From assembly GCA_021443885.1 (NCBI GenBank), contig JABUSW010000334.1, forward strand, positions 1 through 45,334: DNA of 45,334 bases. The letters are read 5' to 3'. The notes under the pieces were generated by a model. The model saw nothing but the letters and a program-made list of their open reading frames with translations, ran no database searches and had not been told where the DNA came from. The position numbers and the translations under genes were made by a program. The first letter of the stretch is position 1. Each line of letters opens with the position of its first letter. The DNA is from Blautia sp. GTDB lineage: Bacteria > Bacillota > Clostridia > Lachnospirales > Lachnospiraceae. Below are positions 32,725 through 40,206 of this stretch, piece after piece.

Positions 32725-33735
32725 ATGAACAAAAAAATCGCATTAGGTCTTGCAGCTGCAACAACAATGGCAATGGCTATGTCCGCAAACGTTTTCGCAG
32801 AAGACGTTATCACAATAGGTTTTGCACAGGTTGGTCATGAATCTGACTGGAGAACAGCTTCTACAAAATCCTGCCAGGACGTTTTCTCCGCAGAGAATGG
32901 ATATGATCTTCAGTTCGTAGACTGTGACAATGATTCCGCAGCTCAGCTGGAAGCAGTTCGTGGATTTATTGAGCAGGATGTTGACTACATCATCATCGAC
33001 CCCATCGTTTCCACAGGTTGGGATCAGGTTCTTACAGAGTGTGAAGATGCTGGTATTCCGGTTATCATCATTGACCGTACCATCGATGACTCTGACAAAT
33101 ATGTATCATGGGTAGGCTCCAACTTCAAGACAGAAGGTCTTGCAGCTGGTGAATGGCTGAAAGCATACGCAGCAGAAAAAGGCATCACAGAGATCAACGC
33201 TCTCGTAATCGAAGGCTCCAAAGGTTCATCCGCACAGATCGGACGTACAGACGGTTTCAAAGAGATCGCTGACGCAGAAGGCTGGACGATCCTTGATTCC
33301 CAGGATGGTGACTTTACACAGGCCGGCGGCCAGGAAGTTATGGAATCCTATTGCAAATCCTATGAAGGACAGTTTAACGTAGTTGTTTGCCAGAATGATA
33401 ATGAAGCATTCGGTGCTATGGATGCTATGAAAGCAGCAGGCGTTTCCTATGGTATCAATGGTGATGTGATTCTTATCTCTTTCGACGCTTGTACAGCAGG
33501 TCTTGAATATGTAATCACAGGCGATATCAATGGTGATTTCGAGTGCAACCCGCTTGCAGCTCCGACTGTAGAAGAAGTTATCAAACAGCTTGAAGCTGGC
33601 GAAACACCTGAAAAAGAAGTATTCATGCCGGAACACTGGTATGTAGCAGAAGATATCCTTGCTTCTATCACAGTTGGCGGAGAAGAGCAGGAACTGACAG
33701 TTGTAACACAGGAAATCATCGACGCTCAGTACTAA
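32725..33735 (+). CDS. ytfQ: CUT2 sugar ABC transporter binding protein (YtfQ-like), first copy
   Basis: This would be the furanose-binding component of the importer encoded downstream. The 336-residue precursor has a Sec signal peptide (MNKKIALGLAAATTMAMAMSANVFA) with an apparent type I cleavage site before EDVITIG, and no lipobox cysteine. The mature protein is a periplasmic-binding-protein type 1 fold with strong resemblance by eye to E. coli YtfQ: 'IGFAQVGHESDWR', 'DYIIIDPIVSTGWDQVL', 'IPVIIIDRTID', 'GDFTQAGGQEVMES', 'QNDNEAFGAMDAMKAAG' and 'DINGDFECNPL'. YtfQ binds galactofuranose and also arabinofuranose. Next to araD, an L-arabinose substrate is plausible. The ATG has a CAGGAGG site and a terminator follows at 33775. 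Confidence 0.9.
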   Translation: MNKKIALGLAAATTMAMAMSANVFAEDVITIGFAQVGHESDWRTASTKSCQDVFSAENGYDLQFVDCDNDSAAQLEAVRGFIEQDVDYIIIDPIVSTGWDQVLTECEDAGIPVIIIDRTIDDSDKYVSWVGSNFKTEGLAAGEWLKAYAAEKGITEINALVIEGSKGSSAQIGRTDGFKEIADAEGWTILDSQDGDFTQAGGQEVMESYCKSYEGQFNVVVCQNDNEAFGAMDAMKAAGVSYGINGDVILISFDACTAGLEYVITGDINGDFECNPLAAPTVEEVIKQLEAGETPEKEVFMPEHWYVAEDILASITVGGEEQELTVVTQEIIDAQY

Positions 33736-33774
33736 AATCAGTACAAATGTAAGGGAAGACTAACTAGCATTCCT

Positions 33775-33805
33775 GGGGAGGCCCACTATCCGGGTCTCCC
33801 TTTTT
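33775..33805 (+). terminator. Terminator between binding protein and ATPase genes
   Basis: GGGAGGCCC (33776-33784) pairs with GGGTCTCCC (33792-33800, one G-T pair) around a 7-base loop and is followed by TTTTT. It should lower expression of the ATPase and permeases relative to the binding protein. Confidence 0.85.
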
Positions 33806-33828
33806 AAATGCGATAAAGGAGGAACAAT

Positions 33829-35343
33829 ATGGACAATAACGTTGTATTGACCATGCGCGGTATTACCATGACATTCCCGGGTGTAAAGGCTTTGGATAAT
33901 GTGGATTTCACTCTTCGTAAGGGCGAGATTCATGCATTAATGGGCGAGAACGGTGCAGGTAAATCCACGCTGATCAAATGCCTTACCGGTATTAATGCCT
34001 TTGAGGCCGGCGAGATCCATGTAGAGGGAATTGAGGGACCGGTTGTAAATCATTCTACTCTGGACGCACAGAAAAAGGGAATTTCCACTGTGTATCAGGA
34101 GGTGAATCTTTGTCCAAATCTAAGCGTGGCAGAGAATCTGTTTATCGGCCGCGAGCCGAAAACACGAATTGGAACCATCGATCGGAAAACGATGGTGAAA
34201 AAAGCTCAGAAAATCGTAGATGATCTGGACATGGATGTGGATGTGACACAGAATCTGGAAGAGTATTCACTGGCTTTGCAGCAAATGATCGCCATTGCCC
34301 GTGCCGTGGATATGGATTCCAAGGTTTTGATTCTCGACGAACCGACATCATCATTGGATGACAATGAAGTAGAAAAGCTGTTTGGACTGATGCGGCGCCT
34401 GAAAGGACAGGGGGTTGGAATTGTCTTTGTTACGCATTTCCTGGAACAGGTATATGCAGTTTGCGACCGTATTACCGTGCTTCGAAATGGGCAGCTGGTA
34501 GGAGAGTATCCTATTGCAGAGCTTCCCCGCGTAAAGCTGGTTGCAGCCATGATGGGGAAAGATTTTGATGATCTTGCAGCGATCAAATCCGAAGGATCAC
34601 AGGATTTCTCCGGTGCAGAGCTTCTGATCGATGCAAAGGGCCTCAGCCACAAAGGAACCATCAAACCATTCGATCTGGAGATACATAAAGGAGAAGTCGT
34701 TGGTCTTACCGGACTTCTTGGTTCCGGACGAAGCGAGCTTGCCCGGGTAATTTACGGCGCAGATAAGAATCAGACCGGTACCTTGAAGGTGAACGGGCAG
34801 ACAGCGAAGATCAATGCGCCGATTGATGCAATGAATCTTGGCATGGGCTTACTTCCGGATGACAGAAAAGCAGAAGGAATCATTGCAGACCTGTCTGTAC
34901 GTGAGAATATTATTCTGGCATTGCAGGCAAAACGCGGCATGTTCAAGCTGCTGCCAATGAGCAAACAGATCGAGATCGCAGACAAGTACATTGAGCTTTT
35001 ACAGGTTAAGACAGCCAGCAGAGAGTCTCTGATCGGACAGCTGTCCGGTGGGAATCAGCAGAAGGTCATTCTTGGACGCTGGCTTGCGACGAATCCGGAA
35101 TTTCTGATTCTGGATGAGCCAACCCGTGGAATCGATGTCGGGACCAAGACAGAGATTCAGAAGCTGGTTCTTCAGCTGGCAGGAGAAGGCAAAGGCATCA
35201 TCTTTATTTCATCAGAGATCGAAGAGATGCTTCGTACCTGCTCGAAGATGGCAGTTCTTCGCGATGGACAGAAAGTCGGAGAGATCACAGAGGAGCTGTC
35301 ACAGGAATCTGTTATGAAAGCTATCGCAGGAGGTGACCAGTAA
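33829..35343 (+). CDS. ytfR: CUT2 sugar ABC transporter ATPase (YtfR-like)
   Basis: This is a 504-residue protein of two fused ABC domains, the normal form for ribose/galactofuranose-type importers. Domain 1 has Walker A GENGAGKST near residue 41 and Walker B VLILDEPTSSLD, with a degenerate signature (SLALQQM in place of LSGGQ). Domain 2 has a degenerate Walker A (GLLGSGRSEL), an intact signature LSGGNQQKV and Walker B FLILDEPTRGIDVGT. This asymmetry is characteristic of the family. It sits on the inner face of the membrane with the two permeases. The ATG has an AAAGGAGGAAC site 24 bases after the intra-operon terminator. Its stop overlaps the next start (TAATG). Confidence 0.95.
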   Translation: MDNNVVLTMRGITMTFPGVKALDNVDFTLRKGEIHALMGENGAGKSTLIKCLTGINAFEAGEIHVEGIEGPVVNHSTLDAQKKGISTVYQEVNLCPNLSVAENLFIGREPKTRIGTIDRKTMVKKAQKIVDDLDMDVDVTQNLEEYSLALQQMIAIARAVDMDSKVLILDEPTSSLDDNEVEKLFGLMRRLKGQGVGIVFVTHFLEQVYAVCDRITVLRNGQLVGEYPIAELPRVKLVAAMMGKDFDDLAAIKSEGSQDFSGAELLIDAKGLSHKGTIKPFDLEIHKGEVVGLTGLLGSGRSELARVIYGADKNQTGTLKVNGQTAKINAPIDAMNLGMGLLPDDRKAEGIIADLSVRENIILALQAKRGMFKLLPMSKQIEIADKYIELLQVKTASRESLIGQLSGGNQQKVILGRWLATNPEFLILDEPTRGIDVGTKTEIQKLVLQLAGEGKGIIFISSEIEEMLRTCSKMAVLRDGQKVGEITEELSQESVMKAIAGGDQ

Positions 35344-36407
35344 TGAGTACATGGAAAAAACTCACCAGCAAACAGCTGTTTCTGCCGATTTTCTGCATGA
35401 TTCTGGTTATGGCAGTGAACGTTGTTTATGATGTAGCAAACGGAAATTTTGCATTTAGCTTTTTCTCGATTTCCGTGAAAAATGGTGTATTGTTCGGCCG
35501 TTTGATCGACGTGCTGAATCGAGGCAGTGAAATTGCGATCCTGGCAATCGGTATGACATTGGTTGTATCTGCTTCTGCAGGTACTGACATTTCCGTAGGT
35601 TCTGTAATGGCGCTGGCAGCTTCCTTCTGCTGTATGATTCTGGCAGGATTTGGTGTTTCGTCTGCCAATGAGCTGGCGGCACCCCTTATCGTAGGTGTGC
35701 TGGCTGGTATCCTTCTTGGCTGTTTATGCGGTGCGTTTAATGGTTTTCTGGTATCGTACCTGAATGTACAGCCTATGGTGGCGACTCTGATCCTGTATTC
35801 GGCAGCCAGAGCTATCGGGCTTTTGCTTTGCAATAACCTGATCGTATATATTCGTGACGATTCATATAAGTTCTTCGGAGGATACCTGGGCTTTATTCCG
35901 ACCCCGATCGTGATTGCGGCGATCTGTATCGCAATTATGTCCATTTTACTGAAAAAGACGGCATTGGGGCTTTATATCCAGAGCGTTGGTATCAACAAAA
36001 AAGCATCCCGTATTGCAGGATTGAATTCCGAGAGGATCATTTTCGTATGTTATATTGTCTGCGGCCTTTGCGCAGGTATTGCCGGAATTGTCAATTCCAG
36101 CCGTATCTATTCGGCAGACTCAAACAACATCGGATTATCTTATGAGCTGGATGCGATTCTGTCGGTGGCGCTTGGCGGGAACAGTCTTGGAGGCGGTAAA
36201 TTCAGTCTTGCAGGTTCCATCATCGGCGCATATACCATTCAGGCTATCACGACAACGTTGTACGCAGTTGGTGTATCTTCCGACCAGGCACCGGTATTCA
36301 AGGCTATCATCGTAATCATCATCGTTGCGATCCAGGCTCCGCCGGTAAAAGCATACTGGAAAAAGAGAAATGCCCAGAAAGCACTTGCAAAAGGAGGTAT
36401 CGCATAA
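35343..36407 (+). CDS. ytfT: CUT2 sugar ABC transporter permease (YtfT-like)
   Basis: The 354-residue membrane protein has eight to ten hydrophobic segments. Family motifs are 'LNRGSEIAILAIGMTLVVSASAGTDISVGSVMALA', 'IPTPIVIAA', 'LKKTALGLYIQSVGINKKASRIAGLN' and 'YELDAILSVALGGNSLGGGKFSLAGSIIGAYTIQ', which follow E. coli YtfT closely through the middle and end. Together with the YjfF-like permease it would form a heterodimeric channel, in contrast to the RbsC homodimer. The start codon overlaps the ATPase stop and its own stop overlaps the next start (both TAATG), with an AGGAGG-type site inside each preceding gene, indicating tight coupling. Confidence 0.93.
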   Translation: MSTWKKLTSKQLFLPIFCMILVMAVNVVYDVANGNFAFSFFSISVKNGVLFGRLIDVLNRGSEIAILAIGMTLVVSASAGTDISVGSVMALAASFCCMILAGFGVSSANELAAPLIVGVLAGILLGCLCGAFNGFLVSYLNVQPMVATLILYSAARAIGLLLCNNLIVYIRDDSYKFFGGYLGFIPTPIVIAAICIAIMSILLKKTALGLYIQSVGINKKASRIAGLNSERIIFVCYIVCGLCAGIAGIVNSSRIYSADSNNIGLSYELDAILSVALGGNSLGGGKFSLAGSIIGAYTIQAITTTLYAVGVSSDQAPVFKAIIVIIIVAIQAPPVKAYWKKRNAQKALAKGGIA

Positions 36408-37423
36408 TGAAAAAGAAAATTAACAGTAATACCTTGCTTCTGCTGATCACCATTGGTTTATTTGTTGTTATGTATGCTGCAGGATGTATTGTATACGGCT
36501 CGAAAGGATTCTCTCATTTACAGACATTTTTGAATATTCTGATCAACAATTCAGGTCTTCTTTGTGTTACCTGCGGAATGACTTGTGTTATGCTGACAGC
36601 CGGAATTGACATTTCCGTAGGTTCTTTGATCGCTTTGGATTGTATGATCCTTGCGGCGGGGATGGAACGATGGGGATGGAACCCGCTGGCACTGGTGGTC
36701 ATGGTTCTGGTAATTGGCGTTGTTTTCGGACTGGTACAGGGCTTCTGTATCGGTTATCTGCAGATTCAGCCCTTTATCGTATCTATGGCAGGTATGTTCT
36801 TTGCCCGCGGTATGACAGCTGTGATCTGTACCGATCAGGTATCGGTAAGTAACGAAGCTTTTCGGAATATTGCAAATATCAAGATCGAAATGCCTTTTAA
36901 CATCGGAGCTTATACAAATCGAAAAGGGGTTTTGCAGGTTCCTTACGTACGTGTTCATGTTGTGATAGCACTGCTTGTTCTGCTGGTGATCTTCTTCATG
37001 CTGCGCTATACGAAATTCGGCAGAAGTCTCTATGCAGTAGGCGGAAACGAGCAGTCCGCTATTATGATGGGACTTGATGTTAAGAAGACAAAACTGAAAG
37101 CGTATGTTTTATCTTCTTTCCTTTGTTCCATTGGAGGAATCTGTTATTGCATGAATACCATGGCTGGTGCAGTTCAGCAGGCTACAGGACTGGAGATGGA
37201 CGCAATTTCATCTGCAGTTATCGGCGGAACATTGCTGACCGGAGGTGTCGGAAACGTAATCGGCTCCTTCTTTGGTGTATTGATCAATGGTACGATCTCC
37301 ACGTTAGTTAAAACCAATGGAAAACTTCTGAGCTCCTGGTCCAGCATTGCGGTAGCAGCACTGTTGTGCTTCTTTATTGTACTGCAAAGTGTATTTGCGA
37401 AGATTAAGGACAGTAAGAAATGA
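36407..37423 (+). CDS. yjfF: CUT2 sugar ABC transporter permease (YjfF-like)
   Basis: This is the second permease, 338 residues. It starts MKKKINSNTLLLLITIGLFVVMYAAG and contains 'GMTCVMLTAGIDISVGSLIALDCMILA', 'QPFIVSMAGMFFARGMTAVI', 'RYTKFGRSLYAVGGNEQSAIMMGLDVKKTK' and 'LEMDAISSAVIGGTLLTGGVGNVIGSFFGVLINGTISTL', matching YjfF in order and spacing. The end of the chain (LSSWSSIAVAALLCFFIVLQ) is also YjfF-like. Presence of distinct YtfT and YjfF partners supports a YtfQRT-YjfF-type system rather than a ribose or xylose transporter. Its TGA overlaps the ATG of the second binding protein gene (ATGA). Confidence 0.93.
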   Translation: MKKKINSNTLLLLITIGLFVVMYAAGCIVYGSKGFSHLQTFLNILINNSGLLCVTCGMTCVMLTAGIDISVGSLIALDCMILAAGMERWGWNPLALVVMVLVIGVVFGLVQGFCIGYLQIQPFIVSMAGMFFARGMTAVICTDQVSVSNEAFRNIANIKIEMPFNIGAYTNRKGVLQVPYVRVHVVIALLVLLVIFFMLRYTKFGRSLYAVGGNEQSAIMMGLDVKKTKLKAYVLSSFLCSIGGICYCMNTMAGAVQQATGLEMDAISSAVIGGTLLTGGVGNVIGSFFGVLINGTISTLVKTNGKLLSSWSSIAVAALLCFFIVLQSVFAKIKDSKK

Positions 37424-38439
37424 AACACCGTAATTCAATTGTTCTGATGGTCAGTCTTTTGCTTGCCGGTATGTGTATTACTGCAGGAAATGCTGCCGGA
37501 GCATCATTGTCTGATGATAGAACAGATAATGACTCCGGAGACGGGCTGGTGATGGTCGGTGTATCACAGGTTGGCTCTGAATCCGACTGGCGGATCGCAA
37601 TGACACAATCCATTAAATCTGCTTTTACCACAGATGAGGGCTTTTATCTGATTTTTCAGGACGCACAACAGAAGCAGGAAAACCAGATCAAAGCCATGCG
37701 GAACTTTATCCTGCAGGAAGTGGATTACATTGTGCTGGATCCGATTGTAGAGACAGGCTGGGATGCAATTCTGCAGGAGGCAAAGGACACCGGAATCCCG
37801 GTTATTATTGTGGACCGTATGGTTGATGCGGATCCGCAGCTTTATACCTGCTGGATCGGTTCCGACTTTGAGAAAGAGGGACGAGATGCAGCAGAATGGC
37901 TTGCGGCTTACCTGGGTACAGAAGGACGGGGAGAAGAGGAGATCCATCTTGTGACTTTGCAGGGAACGCTTGGCTCTTCTGCTCAGATCGGCAGAACAAA
38001 AGGGTTTTCGGAGGTCCTGGATGAGCATGAGAACTGGAAGATGCTTGCCAGAGAGGATGGAGACTTCACACAGGCAAAAGGCCAGGAGGCCATGGAAAAG
38101 CTGTTGGAACGTTATGATGATATTGACGTTCTGATCAGCGAAAACGATAATATGACATTCGGGGCAATTGATGCGATTCAGAAGGCTGGCAAAACCTGCG
38201 GACCGAATGGGGATATGATCGTGATTTCCTTTGACGCTGTGGAGGCTGCACTGGATGCCATGATCGATGGCGAGATCAATGCGGATTTTGAGTGCAATCC
38301 GCTGCAGGGACCACAGCTCCTGGAGACGATCCGTAATCTGGAGAAGGGCATGACAGTTGATAAGATACAGCATGTGGATGAGACTTATTTTGACGCCACA
38401 ATGAACCTGCCGGAACTGAAGGCAGAACGGAAATATTAA
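37420..38439 (+). CDS. CUT2 sugar ABC transporter binding protein (YtfQ-like), second copy
   Basis: The 339-residue precursor is a diverged paralogue of the first binding protein. The signal region MKHRNSIVLMVSLLLAGMCITAGNAAG has a cysteine, but the -1 residue is Met and the context does not fit a lipobox. Mature motifs 'VGVSQVGSESDWRIAM', 'QQKQENQIKAMRNFI', 'DYIVLDPIVETGWDAIL', 'LQGTLGSSAQIGRTKGF', 'GDFTQAKGQEAMEKLL' and 'SFDAVEAALDAMIDGEINADFECNPL' are closer to E. coli YtfQ than those of the first copy. It overlaps the YjfF-type permease by four bases and so is made at permease level, unlike the first copy. Different substrate range or a sensing role for the kinase are possibilities. A terminator follows. 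Confidence 0.88.
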   Translation: MKHRNSIVLMVSLLLAGMCITAGNAAGASLSDDRTDNDSGDGLVMVGVSQVGSESDWRIAMTQSIKSAFTTDEGFYLIFQDAQQKQENQIKAMRNFILQEVDYIVLDPIVETGWDAILQEAKDTGIPVIIVDRMVDADPQLYTCWIGSDFEKEGRDAAEWLAAYLGTEGRGEEEIHLVTLQGTLGSSAQIGRTKGFSEVLDEHENWKMLAREDGDFTQAKGQEAMEKLLERYDDIDVLISENDNMTFGAIDAIQKAGKTCGPNGDMIVISFDAVEAALDAMIDGEINADFECNPLQGPQLLETIRNLEKGMTVDKIQHVDETYFDATMNLPELKAERKY

Positions 38440-38530
38440 TGATTACAGTGTCAGAACACATTTTCCACGATGTGCTTGCACATGAGTGGGAGAATGTGTT
38501 ATTGACACCCGAGCCATTAATTACAGAAAA

Positions 38531-38582
38531 AGAAAACAAGCAGTACCTTCGGTATGTTTCCGGAGATGCTGCTTGTTTTTTC
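38531..38582. terminator. Terminator between the YtfQ-type operon and the DUF1846 gene
   Basis: AACAAGCAG pairs with CTGCTTGTT (right arm from 38569) with a long partly paired loop, A-rich before and T-rich after. It serves the transporter operon and possibly the convergent gene. Confidence 0.8.
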
Positions 38583-38588
38583 TGTTTC

Positions 38589-40064
38589 TTAATATCTGCT
38601 ATGTTCGAATTTCGGTTCGCAGGTGAGTTCGACACCAAGCTTACGGAAGCTTAAGATATCAACATCCGACAACATAACGGATGTATGCACCTGACATCCC
38701 CTTAAGTTTGGAATCTGCTCTAATGCCTTCTTTGCGTCCGGATCTTCGGACGCACTGATAGATAATGCAATTAATGTTTCGTCGATATGAAGACGAGGAT
38801 TCTTGCTTCCAAGGTATTGCGTCTTCAGACCCTGGATTGGACGCAGGGCATCCGGAGAGATGAGGTGCTTCTGCTCATCAATACCGCCAGCCAGAGATTT
38901 CAATGCATTTAGAATCAAGGCAGAAGATGCTCCCAGAAGATCTGTGGTCTTGCCGCAGACGATCCTGCCATCTGGCAGCTCCATAGCAGCGGCGGGGGCG
39001 CCGGTTTCTTCTTCACGGCTCAGACTGGCCGGAACGACCTTGCGATCGGTAAGGTTTGAATGAGCCTGCTGGAGAAGCAGTTCGATCTTAAACACTTCGT
39101 CTTCTTTAGCAGTTCCACTGAGCAGATTGCTCATACTTTTATAATAACGGCGGATGATTTCCTGCTTTGATGCCTCCTGACATACCTGATCATCCACAAT
39201 ACAATTACCGGCCATGTTTACACCCATGTCTGTGGGGGATTTGTAAGGACATTCCCCAATTATTTTTTCAAACATGACCTGAAGAACCGGGAAGATTTCC
39301 ACATCACGGTTGTAATTGACTGTGGTTACACCGTATGCATCCAGATGGAAGGGGTCGATCATGTTAATATCGTTCAGATCAGCTGTAGCCGCTTCATATG
39401 CCAGATTCACGGGATGCTTTAAAGGGATGTTCCAAATGGGGAAGGTTTCATATTTTGCATAACCGGCACAGATGCCTCTTTTGTATTCGTGATACAACTG
39501 GGAAAGGCAAGTGGCCATTTTTCCGCTGCCCGGTCCCGGAGCAGTAATGACTACCAGAGGACGGGTGGTTTCGATATATTCGTTTTTGCCATAGCCTTCA
39601 TCACTGACAATGGCGGAGACATTGCTGGGATATCCCGGAATTACATAATGAGTGTATACTTTAATTCCTCTCTTTTCCAGGCGCTTTTTGAAATTATCTG
39701 CGGCATCCTGTCCGGAATACTGCGTAATACATACGCTGCCTACATATAGGTTTCTGGAAGTGAATTCCCGAATGAGACGAAGTACATCCATATCATATGT
39801 TATGCCAAGATCTCCGCGTACTTTATTCTTATCAATATCAGCGGCACTGATCACGATGACGATCTCGGCCTGATCCGAAAGCTGCATCAGCATCCGAAGC
39901 TTGCTGTCCGGCTCAAAACCGGGAAGAACCCGGGATGCATGATAATCATCAAATAGTTTTCCGCCAAATTCCAGATACAATTTGTTGCCAAATTTTCCGA
40001 TGCGTTCTTTGATATGTTCGGACTGCATACGGAGATATTTCTCATTATCGAAACCTGTTTTCAT
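38589..40064 (-). CDS. DUF1846 domain-containing protein
   Basis: The frame opens at 40100, but the start at 40064 (MKTGFDNEKYLRMQSEHIKERI) has an AAGGAGAAC site at ideal spacing and is the family N-terminus; the product is 491 residues. DUF1846 proteins are conserved in Firmicutes and some other bacteria. A P-loop-like segment is visible in 'VVITAPGPGSGKMATCLSQLYHEY', and 'GKLFDDYHASRVLPGF' and 'CQEASKQEIIRRYYK' are typical. The fold is known structurally, but the reaction is not established, so I do not assign one. There is no signal peptide. It is monocistronic, ends at a shared terminator and is divergent from ftsH with overlapping promoter regions. Confidence 0.9.
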   Translation of the reverse strand: MKTGFDNEKYLRMQSEHIKERIGKFGNKLYLEFGGKLFDDYHASRVLPGFEPDSKLRMLMQLSDQAEIVIVISAADIDKNKVRGDLGITYDMDVLRLIREFTSRNLYVGSVCITQYSGQDAADNFKKRLEKRGIKVYTHYVIPGYPSNVSAIVSDEGYGKNEYIETTRPLVVITAPGPGSGKMATCLSQLYHEYKRGICAGYAKYETFPIWNIPLKHPVNLAYEAATADLNDINMIDPFHLDAYGVTTVNYNRDVEIFPVLQVMFEKIIGECPYKSPTDMGVNMAGNCIVDDQVCQEASKQEIIRRYYKSMSNLLSGTAKEDEVFKIELLLQQAHSNLTDRKVVPASLSREEETGAPAAAMELPDGRIVCGKTTDLLGASSALILNALKSLAGGIDEQKHLISPDALRPIQGLKTQYLGSKNPRLHIDETLIALSISASEDPDAKKALEQIPNLRGCQVHTSVMLSDVDILSFRKLGVELTCEPKFEHSRY

Positions 40065-40098
40065 ATCTGTTCTCCTTGCTTCAAAAAATCGATACTCC

Positions 40099-40126
40099 AT
40101 TATACTACATCCAAAAGAAAATTCAA
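40099..40126 (-). promoter_or_regulatory. Predicted promoter of the DUF1846 gene
   Basis: On the minus strand TTGAAT (plus 40121-40126) is 16 bases from a consensus TATAAT (plus 40099-40104). Confidence 0.6.
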
Positions 40127-40146
40127 AGTATTTTCACAATCCCAGG

Positions 40147-40175
40147 TTGATTTATTTTTGAAAAATCTTTATAAT
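40147..40175 (+). promoter_or_regulatory. Predicted promoter of ftsH
   Basis: TTGATT (40147-40152), a 17-base spacer and a consensus TATAAT (40170-40175), 31 bases before the ATG. Confidence 0.65.
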
Positions 40176-40206
40176 GAATAGGATTGATTAAAACGGGAGG
40201 ATTATA

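Noticed and set aside
37420-37510. Lipobox in the second YtfQ-type binding protein
   Set aside because: The cysteine follows Ala-Gly-Met; Met directly before Cys does not fit the lipobox and a later cleavage site is equally possible.
38439-38654. 71-codon open frame overlapping the stop of the second binding protein gene
   Set aside because: It reads through the strong terminator at 38531-38582 and into the end of the convergent DUF1846 gene, and has no family resemblance.
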